Below are positions 8,133-15,691 of a stretch of DNA of 64,000 nucleotides, in pieces. The position numbers and the translations under genes were made by a program. The stretch's first letter is position 1. Each line of letters begins with the position of its first letter. The notes beneath the pieces are model-generated. The model had not been told where the DNA came from. It did not search any database and saw nothing but the letters and a program-made list of their open reading frames with translations. Source of the DNA: 79-D21 sp964521575 (GTDB lineage Bacteria; Synergistota; Synergistia; Synergistales; 79-D21); contig CAZFSR010000003.1 of the NCBI GenBank assembly GCA_964521575.1, positions 140,629-204,628 of the forward strand, read 5' to 3'.

Positions 8133-9791
8133 ATGAAGATAAACAAACTTCGCTTCCTGATCCTGTCTTTTCTCATCCTGTGCCTATGTTCCCTTTCTTC
8201 AGCGGCAGAGGCTGGGAAAGTACCGTTTTCCGAATCTCTTCCCGTTGACCTGGCCCATGTCCTCTCGGATACAGCCAGGGAAGGAGGTCCCCTTATTCGC
8301 CCTGCCACGGGAACCTATTCGGTTTCCCGACGCTCCGTTCTGGCTTCGGCTTTTGAAATGCTCGGCTGGGGCCATGAACTATCCCTGGCGGAAAAGCTTT
8401 GTCCAGGGCAAGGGCTTGCTTGCCTATCCCGCTTCACGACCCCCTGTCCGCCTCATGTGTTTCTCGATTTTCCAGACGAAAATCTTGCAGGAAACGACCT
8501 CACCGCAATTCTGGACTGGATCCGCGCCTGTCGCGAATCCATCGCCTGGGATCTCACGCTCTCGGGCGGGACGGCAAGATTGCGGATACACAGGAACGGC
8601 ATCGCGCTTCCAGGCAACCCCTGGGAAATTCGTCTCCAGGAGAACCTTGACGAAAGCGGAGCTTTTCGTGAACTTCATGAACTGTCTTCAACGGGTTTCC
8701 CCGTCGCGCTGAGAAAGACCGGCCAAGATCTTTACAGCCTTGTGGTGGGACCTTTCGCCACTTTTACTGAAGCCGGGAAGACCTTCGCGGCCCTTCCACC
8801 TTTCCCGGGAATGCACCTGGCTCCTGCTCCCGCGTTTCCCGGGGAACCTCCTCTTTTCTGGGCCGCCATCCTGACGGATGATCTCGAATCTATCCCTCTG
8901 ATCCGCTTCGCTTCTGAAACCGGGACAAGCCGCGCTGACCTCTCGGCACTTGCCGCCGCCTTCGGCGCCGAGGCAGGGATCAACGGGGGTTTCTTCTCGG
9001 GCCAGCTCCCGATCGGGACATTGGTCGTCGAGGGGGCACTCCTGCGAGGCCCCCAATGGGAGCGTTCAGCGATCGGCCTGGGGCGCGGGACCCCTCCCGT
9101 CTTCGGGAACGGCTTTTTATCCCTTCTCCTGGAAGGCCCCCTTCGCGGGCAACTCCTGGATCGTTTCAACGAGCTTCCCCGAGAGAATGAAATTTCAATC
9201 TTCATCGAAAACGGCCATTTCCCTCTCTCGCCCTTGCCTGAATCCGGTGACTTTCTTGCAGTGCCCGTCACGGTGGAAATTCGGGGTAGCTTGAGCCTGG
9301 CTCCCCAAAAGGGAACGCTCATCGCTCGGGGAACAAAGGCCGAAGTCGTTAGAGGACTTCTTCCCGGGATGAAAGTGGAAGTCCTCGCCCAATGGAAAGA
9401 CCCCGCCCTGTACGGAAGGGATTTGGTCCTTCAGGCAGGGCCTCGCCTCCTTGAAAACGGTGTCGAGTGTTCGGCCCCTGAAGCCTTTGACGAGAAAACA
9501 AGACTCCTGAAACATCCGCGCACATTCGTCGGCTGGGATGGAAGATCGACCTGGTGGACTGTCGTGGATGGACGGAACCCTTCCCATAGCCTGGGCTTGA
9601 CTCTGCAAGAAACGGCGGGATTGGCGCGATCCCTGGGCTTGACGGACGCCATGAACCTTGATGGCGGGGGTTCCTCATCTCTCTGGTGGCAGGGTTCTCT
9701 AATCAACCTCCCGTCAGATGGAAAAGAACGGCCGCTTCCCTACGCCATTCTGTTCGGGATTCCCTCTTCTCCCGGTTCTCTCTTGAAGTGA
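8133..9791 (+). CDS. Secreted SPOR and phosphodiester-glycosidase (NAGPA) domain protein
   Basis: A 552-residue exported protein with a signal peptide (hydrophobic residues about 6-24). Residues about 60-95 look like one degenerate SLH-type repeat. Residues 186-225 (FPVALRKTGQDLYSLVVGPF, then TEAGKTFAALP) fit a SPOR domain, which binds denuded peptidoglycan. The C-terminal half matches the phosphodiester glycosidase/DUF2233 family: GINGGFF in the middle and MNLDGGGSSSLW near the end. A role in trimming or binding wall or surface glycans in the periplasm is inferred. The ATG follows AAGGA. Its 3' end overlaps the convergent MscS gene by 52 nt. Confidence 0.78.
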   Translation: MKINKLRFLILSFLILCLCSLSSAAEAGKVPFSESLPVDLAHVLSDTAREGGPLIRPATGTYSVSRRSVLASAFEMLGWGHELSLAEKLCPGQGLACLSRFTTPCPPHVFLDFPDENLAGNDLTAILDWIRACRESIAWDLTLSGGTARLRIHRNGIALPGNPWEIRLQENLDESGAFRELHELSSTGFPVALRKTGQDLYSLVVGPFATFTEAGKTFAALPPFPGMHLAPAPAFPGEPPLFWAAILTDDLESIPLIRFASETGTSRADLSALAAAFGAEAGINGGFFSGQLPIGTLVVEGALLRGPQWERSAIGLGRGTPPVFGNGFLSLLLEGPLRGQLLDRFNELPRENEISIFIENGHFPLSPLPESGDFLAVPVTVEIRGSLSLAPQKGTLIARGTKAEVVRGLLPGMKVEVLAQWKDPALYGRDLVLQAGPRLLENGVECSAPEAFDEKTRLLKHPRTFVGWDGRSTWWTVVDGRNPSHSLGLTLQETAGLARSLGLTDAMNLDGGGSSSLWWQGSLINLPSDGKERPLPYAILFGIPSSPGSLLK

Positions 9792-10627
9792 ACCTCCATC
9801 TGGGGGATCGCGATCCGTATCTTTTCCTCTTCGAAGGCGCGCCTTAACCTAAGCCGGTACGCGGCGCCAATTTCCCATTGCGCCCCCGGGGCGGTCTTCA
9901 GCAGCATCCGGAGCGTTATCGAGCCCTTTTCGAAAGCGAGGATCCCTTCAAGGGCAACGGGCTCTTCCAGGACCTTCCCTGGAAACTCCAGGAAGATTTC
10001 CCTGCCCACCCGGTTCATGATACCCAGCACCCGCGGGATGTCCGTTCCGAAACCGACCTCCAGTTCGATGCGGGCCCTCGACCATTTCTTGGTGAAATTC
10101 AGAACCGTAGAAATACTCCCGTTGGGAATGGTCACCAACTCGCCGTCCAGGGTTCTAAGACATGTCGTTCTCAGCGTGAAAGCTTCCACGACTCCCGAGT
10201 GGGCCTCGATTTTAACGACATCCCCGACGGCAAACTGGTCCTCGAAAATGATAAAGACACCGTTTAGAAAGTCCCGGATGATGTTCTGCGCCGCGAGTGA
10301 AATGGCCAGCCCGGCGATGCCGAGTCCCGTCAGGATCGACCTTACGTCTATGCCCAGGCTGCCGGCCAGCGTCAAGACCGCAATGGCTGCTACGGACCAT
10401 CTGAAGATCTGAAGGGTTATCCCCTTCAAGGTTCTAAGCCTTTTCTCACCGGTTTCCCTTTTTGTTGCACCGCCCTCTTCAGCCTCAAGGGCACTCTCGG
10501 CCCTGGAGAAAAATCTTCGAATTCCCTTTGAACCCAGGGAATCGATGATCCACCAGGCCAGGAGAAGGCTTCCAGGTCTGGCCAGTGTGCGGAAAAAGAG
10601 GCGGGCGGTTTCGAAACCCAAGACCAT
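9740..10627 (-). CDS. Small-conductance mechanosensitive channel (MscS family)
   Basis: A channel of about 295 residues that releases solutes on hypo-osmotic shock. It has two or three membrane helices; the pore-lining TM3 is visible as LGIAGLAISLAAQNIIRDF, followed by the beta domain (FEDQFAVGDVVKIEAHSG, VTIPNGS) and an alpha/beta C-terminus. The start is uncertain. AAAGGAGAG sits immediately before the ATG at 10627, so a TTG at 10621 (better spaced) or one at 10642 may be used. It overlaps the convergent glycosidase gene at the 3' end. Confidence 0.9.
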   Translation of the reverse strand: MVLGFETARLFFRTLARPGSLLLAWWIIDSLGSKGIRRFFSRAESALEAEEGGATKRETGEKRLRTLKGITLQIFRWSVAAIAVLTLAGSLGIDVRSILTGLGIAGLAISLAAQNIIRDFLNGVFIIFEDQFAVGDVVKIEAHSGVVEAFTLRTTCLRTLDGELVTIPNGSISTVLNFTKKWSRARIELEVGFGTDIPRVLGIMNRVGREIFLEFPGKVLEEPVALEGILAFEKGSITLRMLLKTAPGAQWEIGAAYRLRLRRAFEEEKIRIAIPQMEVHFKREPGEEGIPNRMA

Positions 10628-10697
10628 CTCTCCTTTCGACAACGAAGGAATAATCCAGGCAGGCGGCCCCCTTCCCTACAAACCGGCATCTTAAGGA

Positions 10698-10734
10698 AGG
10701 AAAAGGCGGGGGGAAGCTTTCGCCTCCCCCCAAT
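10698..10734 (-). terminator. Probable terminator after kamA
   Basis: On the minus strand GGGGGGA and TCCCCCC pair around about 10 nt, followed by GCCTTTTCC. It lies directly after the kamA stop. Confidence 0.6.
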
Positions 10735-10740
10735 GATACT

Positions 10741-12021
10741 TCAGTCTTTCTTCACCTGTCCGCGTTCCGCTGCTCTTTCCCTTCGGGCAAGGTGGGCCGG
10801 CTCAAGGGAAACGCGGTCCCCTTCGAAAAGGGGGATGAGGCCTTCCCTGGACAATTTCTTCTGCTTCTCGCAAAAGGCCGCGCAGTTGGAGGGACACCGG
10901 CTGATTTTGTCTTCGGGTTCCGTGTAGGTTGTAAAGACCCCCTCGTAATTCCGAAGGATAACGCGTTTGTCGGACATCGAGACGATATAGTTCGGCAGGA
11001 CAGGAATCTTGCCTCCTCCGTTCGGGCCATCGACGATGAAGTACGGGACCGCCAGTCCCGATGTGTGCCCACGCAGGTATTCCATGATCTCGATTCCCTT
11101 GGCCACCGACGTCCGGAAATGCTCGATTCCCTGCGAGAGATCGCATTGGTAGATATAGTAGGGACGCACACGGATCGTCAGCAATTTCTGGTTCAGCTCG
11201 CGAAAAGTATAGGGACAATCGTTGACCCCTTTCAGCAGCACGGACTGGTTCCCCAAGGGAACCCCCGCATCAGCCAGCCTCTCGCAGGCCTGCTTTGAAT
11301 CGGGCGTGATTTCGTTGGGGTGGTTGAAGTGAGTGTTCACCCAAACGGGATGATGCTTCTTCAGTATCGAGCACAGGTCATCCGTGATCCGCTGAGGCAT
11401 CACGACCGGCGTGCGTGTTCCGAAACGGGCGATCTCAATGTGAGGAATCTTGCGGACTTCTCCCAGCATCCAGTCGATCATTTCGTCGCTCATCAGGAAA
11501 GGGTCTCCGCCAGTGAAGAGGATGTCCCTGAAGGTCGGTGTCTTCCTCAGGTAATCCAGGCAGGCCGCGATCTGTTCCTTCGAGTAGGCCCGGTCGGTCT
11601 CTCCCGCTTTCCTCCTTCGGGTGCAGTGACGGCAATACATGGAACACTGGTCGGTCACCATCAGGATCCCCCGGTCCGGGTAGCGATGGGTCAGTCCCGG
11701 TACCGGTGAATCCGTATCCTCGTGGCAAGGATCCACAAGGTCGGATTCAGCGATGTGCGTTTCGTGGATTGTCGGGACCGCCTGGCGGCGGATGGGATCC
11801 TCCGGATCTGCCGGATCGATCAGGGAAGCATAATACGGCGTGATCGCCATCCTCAGCTTGTTCAGGCTGTGACCGATTACTTCTTCTTCTTCGCGGGACA
11901 GGGGCAGGACCTGTTTCAGCTGATCGACGGTGGTGATCCGGTTGTTGACCTGCCAATGCCAATCCGACCATTCCTCCGGGGTAACGCCTTTCCAAGCCGG
12001 TATCGTACGGTAGTCCCTCAC
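10741..12021 (-). CDS. kamA: Lysine 2,3-aminomutase
   Basis: A 426-residue radical SAM, PLP-dependent enzyme that interconverts L-lysine and L-beta-lysine, the first step of anaerobic lysine fermentation. The cluster motif CSMYCRHC (Cys126, 130, 133) and the PLP-lysine segment GGKIPVLPNYI are clear, and length matches clostridial KamA. The start is GTG with GGGAGG 9 nt before it. A strong terminator-like hairpin lies just upstream (12046-12069), between it and the saccharopine-dehydrogenase-like gene. The downstream lysine-fermentation genes kamDE, kdd and kce are not in the window, so the pathway's completeness cannot be judged here. Confidence 0.93.
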   Translation of the reverse strand: MRDYRTIPAWKGVTPEEWSDWHWQVNNRITTVDQLKQVLPLSREEEEVIGHSLNKLRMAITPYYASLIDPADPEDPIRRQAVPTIHETHIAESDLVDPCHEDTDSPVPGLTHRYPDRGILMVTDQCSMYCRHCTRRRKAGETDRAYSKEQIAACLDYLRKTPTFRDILFTGGDPFLMSDEMIDWMLGEVRKIPHIEIARFGTRTPVVMPQRITDDLCSILKKHHPVWVNTHFNHPNEITPDSKQACERLADAGVPLGNQSVLLKGVNDCPYTFRELNQKLLTIRVRPYYIYQCDLSQGIEHFRTSVAKGIEIMEYLRGHTSGLAVPYFIVDGPNGGGKIPVLPNYIVSMSDKRVILRNYEGVFTTYTEPEDKISRCPSNCAAFCEKQKKLSREGLIPLFEGDRVSLEPAHLARRERAAERGQVKKD

Positions 12022-12038
12022 GCTTTCGCACCTCCCTT

Positions 12039-12069
12039 AAAAAAAGCCGGCGGGAATCGTACCGCCGGC
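12039..12069 (-). terminator. Terminator-like hairpin immediately upstream of kamA
   Basis: On the minus strand GCCGGCGG (12069-12062) and CCGCCGGC (12053-12046) form an 8-bp perfect stem followed by TTTTTTT, which abuts the kamA ribosome-binding site. It could end the upstream gene's transcript, attenuate kamA, or protect a processed 3' end. Confidence 0.85.
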
Positions 12070-12110
12070 AAGCCCGTACATTCGATTCTATAGAATAATC
12101 GGAGGTTTCG

Positions 12111-13256
12111 CTACCCTTTCCTGACCTTTACGGTTTCCTTGTATTCCAGTCCCCTTGCTGCCTGTTCCTTCATGACAAAAGCGTAAAGTGCATCGTCCGC
12201 GGCAAGTTTCTCGGGTGCCAGGACGCCTTTTTCCTTGATCAGGCCTTTCTGGATCGCTCGCGCGAAAATAGCGCAGGTACAGCCCGTGCACCGTCCCATC
12301 GAGTTAGTCCAGGATTTTTCGTCGAAACGGTCCCAAAGATCCCAGGTGTAGGTTACCTCGTCCTTTCCCTTGAAACCGTGAACCTCCACCTGCATGATCG
12401 TGAGGTCCCGGTCCCCCTTTTCCGGGTCCATCTTCCACATCGGGAAAAGCAGGTCGCAAGCCAGGTCGCGGGGTACAACCTCGACCCCTCCGAGCCTCCT
12501 CGGATTTTCGTCAAACAAGCCCATCGATCGAAGCAGGCGCATCTGTTCGACGTGTCCGGGCCAGCGCAGGGTTCGCTCCTCCATCCGTTTTGCCTTGAGA
12601 TTCTTGATCAGGGAACGTAGCCCGTCGGTAATGAAAGTCTCCAGTTCGCCAACCTTCGGGAATTCCCTTAGCGTCAATCGATCCATGGCATCGACAGTCA
12701 CCGGTTTCCCGTCTTCGACAAACCTGGCCGGGCGCGTATACTCTTCGATCACATCGGCGGGAGACCATGTGACCTGGTAATTAAAGGGAGGCACCTTCTT
12801 TTCCGGGATCCCTCCCACGTAGATCACGGCATCCTCAACTTCGTCCAGGAGGGCGCATCCTCTTCCCATCAGGTAGTTGGACATCCCCGGGGCAACGCCG
12901 ATATCGGGGACCACGGAGACGCCCTTTTCCTTCGCCAGGCCGTCAAGAAGCTCGAAATCTTCCGCCATGAACGAGATATCGCTCAGGTTTTTGCCCAGGC
13001 CGATGACGGTCTCCATCATTTGGTAGCCGAACCGTCCCGGAACTCCCGCCGTCACGATATCCGCATCAAGAAGCAAAGGCTTGAGCACATCCCTGTCGAT
13101 GCAGGAACCCACCACGGTCTTTACCGAGGGGACCTTGGCCTTGAGCGATTCCAGGGCTTTCTCGTTGAGATCGACGACCGTCACGTCGTAGTCGGCCGCC
13201 AGGTCTCTTGCGATAACGCTTCCAACGAGCCCGCAACCCAGCTGAACAGCTTTCAT
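12111..13256 (-). CDS. Saccharopine dehydrogenase family oxidoreductase
   Basis: A 381-residue NAD(P)-binding protein. The Rossmann motif is LGCGLVGSVIARDL at residues 6-20, followed by VVDLNEKAL for cofactor binding. The C-terminal two-thirds fit the saccharopine dehydrogenase/carboxynorspermidine-type fold, with VAPGMSNYLMG mid-protein. A Cys-rich GRCTGCTC segment near the C-terminus is unusual. The ATG at 13256 follows AAGGGAGG; a promoter lies 46-74 nt upstream. Placement before kamA suggests a role in lysine or beta-lysine breakdown, but the substrate is unknown. It is not obviously the classical 3,5-diaminohexanoate dehydrogenase. Confidence 0.85.
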   Translation of the reverse strand: MKAVQLGCGLVGSVIARDLAADYDVTVVDLNEKALESLKAKVPSVKTVVGSCIDRDVLKPLLLDADIVTAGVPGRFGYQMMETVIGLGKNLSDISFMAEDFELLDGLAKEKGVSVVPDIGVAPGMSNYLMGRGCALLDEVEDAVIYVGGIPEKKVPPFNYQVTWSPADVIEEYTRPARFVEDGKPVTVDAMDRLTLREFPKVGELETFITDGLRSLIKNLKAKRMEERTLRWPGHVEQMRLLRSMGLFDENPRRLGGVEVVPRDLACDLLFPMWKMDPEKGDRDLTIMQVEVHGFKGKDEVTYTWDLWDRFDEKSWTNSMGRCTGCTCAIFARAIQKGLIKEKGVLAPEKLAADDALYAFVMKEQAARGLEYKETVKVRKG

Positions 13257-13301
13257 ACCAGGACCTCCCTTAAGAATATCGGAATAGATTGAGCGGAATG
13301 A

Positions 13302-13330
13302 AGATAGCATACAAGAATACACGAAGTCAA
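13302..13330 (-). promoter_or_regulatory. Sigma-70 promoter for the saccharopine-dehydrogenase-like/kamA unit
   Basis: On the minus strand TTGACT (13330-13325), a 17-nt spacer and CTATCT (13307-13302), with TGTATG just before the -10. It lies about 45 nt upstream of the start codon, in the divergent region shared with nhaC. Confidence 0.55.
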
Positions 13331-13400
13331 GAATACACCTTTCGCAATATTCGCTTTTTTCGACCACCCCCGCACAGGGCCGTGCGGCACCATGAATACC

Positions 13401-13429
13401 TTGACGCCCCCATGCGGGGGTCTTAAACT
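13401..13429 (+). promoter_or_regulatory. Promoter for nhaC with an inverted repeat in the spacer
   Basis: TTGACG (13401-13406), a 17-nt spacer, then TAAACT (13424-13429). The spacer contains CCCCCATGCGGGGG, so a regulator bound between -35 and -10 is possible. The resulting leader would be about 145 nt before the ATG at 13581. Confidence 0.55.
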
Positions 13430-13580
13430 GTAGAGGCTGGTGTGCAATATGAAGTCTTGCGACATTTCTTTCATAAACACGGGGAGGTGGTCGGCAAGTT
13501 ACTTATTCGGCCGGGGCCGGATTCATTCCTGGGGGAATTTCGGTTCGGAAAGGGAAAAATCGAGAGGAGGCGGTTCGCTC

Positions 13581-15113
13581 ATGGCAACTGAAAGAAAAAG
13601 AACAGCTCCAAGTTTTGCCCTTTCACTGGGTGTTTTTGCAGTAGCGGCATTTTTTATCAGCTTTGGGATCCTGAAACTCGAAGCCGAAGCCCACATGCCC
13701 ATCCTGGCGGCCGCGGTTTTTGCGGCGCTCGTCGGCCGGTTCATCCTCGGGGTTCCCTGGAAGGAAATGGAGGAAGGGATGATCAACAATATCGCCGTGG
13801 CGTTGCAGGCGACCCTCATCCTCATGATCATCGGCATGATCATCGGTGCCTGGATCCAGTCCGGTGTCGTCCCGGGGCTGATCTATTACGGTCTCATGAT
13901 CCTTAAGCCTTCCATATTCCTCGTGGCAACCCTCCTGACCTGCTCCGTCGTCTCCCTCGCCACCGGGTCCTCCTGGACCACGACAGCCACCATCGGCATC
14001 GCCATGCTGGGGATCGGCAACGGCCTCGGTGTCCCCGTTCCGATTACCGCCGGCGTCATCATCTCGGGAGCCTATTTCGGCGACAAGATGTCCCCGCTTT
14101 CGGACACGACCAACCTTGCTCCGGCAGTTTCCGGGGCCGAGTTGTTCGATCACATCAAGGCCATGTGCTGGACGACCGGCCCGACTTATGTCATCGTCCT
14201 GGCCGTCCTGGCCTTTATCGGAGTCCGTTACGGCGGAGGGCAGCTCGACGCGACCAGGATCCACGCGATCCAGTCCTTCATGAAGGCCGAATTCCCGATT
14301 TCTCTCGCCTGCCTGGTCCCCCCCGTTCTTGTCATTGCCCTGGCGGTCATGAAAATGCCGGCCATCCCGGGTCTTTTTGCCGGCCTCTTCGCCGGGATCG
14401 TCATGGCCTTCATGTCAGGGTCCGGTATCGCGGACATCATGAACGTCGTCCAGAACGGTTACGCGGCCGGGATCTCGGATGAAGTCGCAAATGCCGCCGA
14501 CGCGGCGGCGGTGGCGGCGGCAATGACCAAGGCCGGCATCGCGGGAGTTGCCCCTGAGCTGGGCAAGGAAGTTGCCGCGACCGTTTCGAAGCTCGTTTCC
14601 CGCGGCGGTCTCCAGTCGATGATGTGGTCCATCTCCCTGATCTTCGTGGCCCTCTCCTTCGGAGGCATCATGGAAGCCTGCGGGTTCCTCGAAACCATCA
14701 TCGGCACTCTGACGAAAGGAATCCGTAAAGTCGGCACGCTGATCGCAGCCGTAGTCGGCTCCTGCGTCATCTCGAACATTTTCCTCGGCGACCAGTACCT
14801 GTCCCTGGTCGTCCCCGGACGGATGTTCCGAAACACCTTCCAGAAATCGGGACTTGCCCCAAGAATGCTCTCCCGAACCCTGGAGGATGCTGGAACGCTG
14901 ACTTCTGCGCTCGTTCCCTGGAACACCTGCGGCGCCTACCAGACGAGCGTCCTGGGCGTCGGCCCGCTCGTATACGGTCCTTATGCCTTCCTGAACTGGG
15001 GCAACCCGCTTGTCGCCATTATCCTGACTTACATGAAGATCGGGATTTACTGGAGGAAAGAAGACGGAAGGGACGTTGTCGAAAAACAAGGGACCTTCGA
15101 GCTGCATGACTAA
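13581..15113 (+). CDS. nhaC: NhaC-family Na+/H+ antiporter (copy 1)
   Basis: A 510-residue polytopic membrane protein of the NhaC family, which exchanges Na+ for H+ or couples sodium to organic-ion exchange. Family segments are GAYFGDKMSPLSDTTNLA in the centre and GDQYLSLVVPGRMF and SRTLEDAGTLTSALVPWNTC toward the C-terminus. The ATG at 13581 follows GAGGAGG; the upstream extension has no site. It converges on a small membrane-protein gene across a 58-bp palindrome and has a close paralogue at 15692-17218. Divergence from the lysine genes suggests sodium or amino-acid exchange linked to amino-acid fermentation (inferred). Confidence 0.92.
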   Translation: MATERKRTAPSFALSLGVFAVAAFFISFGILKLEAEAHMPILAAAVFAALVGRFILGVPWKEMEEGMINNIAVALQATLILMIIGMIIGAWIQSGVVPGLIYYGLMILKPSIFLVATLLTCSVVSLATGSSWTTTATIGIAMLGIGNGLGVPVPITAGVIISGAYFGDKMSPLSDTTNLAPAVSGAELFDHIKAMCWTTGPTYVIVLAVLAFIGVRYGGGQLDATRIHAIQSFMKAEFPISLACLVPPVLVIALAVMKMPAIPGLFAGLFAGIVMAFMSGSGIADIMNVVQNGYAAGISDEVANAADAAAVAAAMTKAGIAGVAPELGKEVAATVSKLVSRGGLQSMMWSISLIFVALSFGGIMEACGFLETIIGTLTKGIRKVGTLIAAVVGSCVISNIFLGDQYLSLVVPGRMFRNTFQKSGLAPRMLSRTLEDAGTLTSALVPWNTCGAYQTSVLGVGPLVYGPYAFLNWGNPLVAIILTYMKIGIYWRKEDGRDVVEKQGTFELHD

Positions 15114-15122
15114 TTCGCCTTC

Positions 15123-15180
15123 GATCTAGAAGCAACAAAGGGCGGCCCTGGCCAGGGCCGCCCTTTGTTGCTTCTAGATC
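15123..15180. terminator. 58-bp perfect palindrome acting as bidirectional terminator
   Basis: Two 29-nt arms (15123-15151 and 15152-15180) are exact reverse complements with no spacer. The outer part is GATCTAGAAGCAACAAA and the core is GC-rich (GGGCGGCCCTGG). It starts 9 nt after the nhaC stop and abuts the stop of the convergent gene at 15181. A/T stretches flank the GC core on both strands, as expected of a two-way intrinsic terminator. The perfect length is far beyond what termination needs. Confidence 0.85.
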
Positions 15181-15600
15181 CTAGATCGTCGTGATCTCAA
15201 TTCCGGGGGCGTTTTCTTTCAGGATTTCCCTCAGCTTTCCCTCCTGGGAACGTTCAAACAGAACTTTCCACCCCAGGATGTCCCGTTCGAAGAACGCCAT
15301 CATTTGATCGCGCCTGAAAGCCAATCCCACGTGTCCGAGTTCACCCCATGGGAAGAGTTCACGGTTCCTGTTTAGCCAGGTCCTGGTTTCCCTGACTATC
15401 CCCTCTTCAGTAAGGTAGATCCTCTTCCTGTACCCGCAGGCATAAAGAATCGCGGCACCGACGAACAGCGCATGAAAACTCAGGCTCTTAACCATCAGGA
15501 AACGTCGCAGCGCGTCTCCTAGAAGGAAAATCCCGATCGCTCCGAAGGTCCACCGCATCCATTCGGGAAAGGGCGTGTTCGAACGTGATTCAAGCAGCAC
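15181..15600 (-). CDS. Hypothetical membrane protein with PH-like C-terminus
   Basis: A protein of about 139 residues that I do not recognise. Two hydrophobic segments (about residues 18-32 and 42-57) form a hairpin, followed by a soluble part of about 80 residues starting YLTEEGIVRETRTW. This layout, two helices then a small beta-rich domain, resembles small bacterial PH-like membrane proteins, but that is a guess. GTG at 15600 is 8-9 nt from GAGGGT; a TTG at 15606 is an alternative. It lies between the two nhaC genes, transcribed in the same direction as copy 2 but behind that gene's terminator. Confidence 0.7.
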   Translation of the reverse strand: MLLESRSNTPFPEWMRWTFGAIGIFLLGDALRRFLMVKSLSFHALFVGAAILYACGYRKRIYLTEEGIVRETRTWLNRNRELFPWGELGHVGLAFRRDQMMAFFERDILGWKVLFERSQEGKLREILKENAPGIEITTI

Positions 15601-15629
15601 AGGCAAAGACCCTCACTCCATTTCGCTGG

Positions 15630-15666
15630 CATAAAAGAGGCGGGAAGGGGACTCCCCCTCCCCGCC
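15630..15666 (-). terminator. Terminator after nhaC copy 2
   Basis: On the minus strand GGCGGGGAGGGG and CCCCTTCCCGCC pair with one mismatch around a 4-nt loop, followed by TCTTTTAT. It lies 26 nt after the nhaC copy 2 stop. Confidence 0.85.
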
Positions 15667-15691
15667 GTATTCCGGTATATCGCGCTCTTCT

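Larger units (their letters stand above)
13257..13580. other. Divergent intergenic region between the oxidoreductase gene and nhaC
   Basis: These 324 nt hold no coding sequence. Besides the minus-strand promoter there are inverted repeats CCGCAC/GTGCGG (13370-13387) and CCCCC/GGGGG (13407-13420), a plus-strand promoter, and a GC hairpin near 13510 (CGGCC/GGCCG) in the nhaC leader. The 5' strand of the first hairpin (CCCCCGCA, near 13367-13374) could instead pair with TGCGGGGG at 13413-13420, so the two small hairpins and the long pairing exclude each other. Confidence 0.5.
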
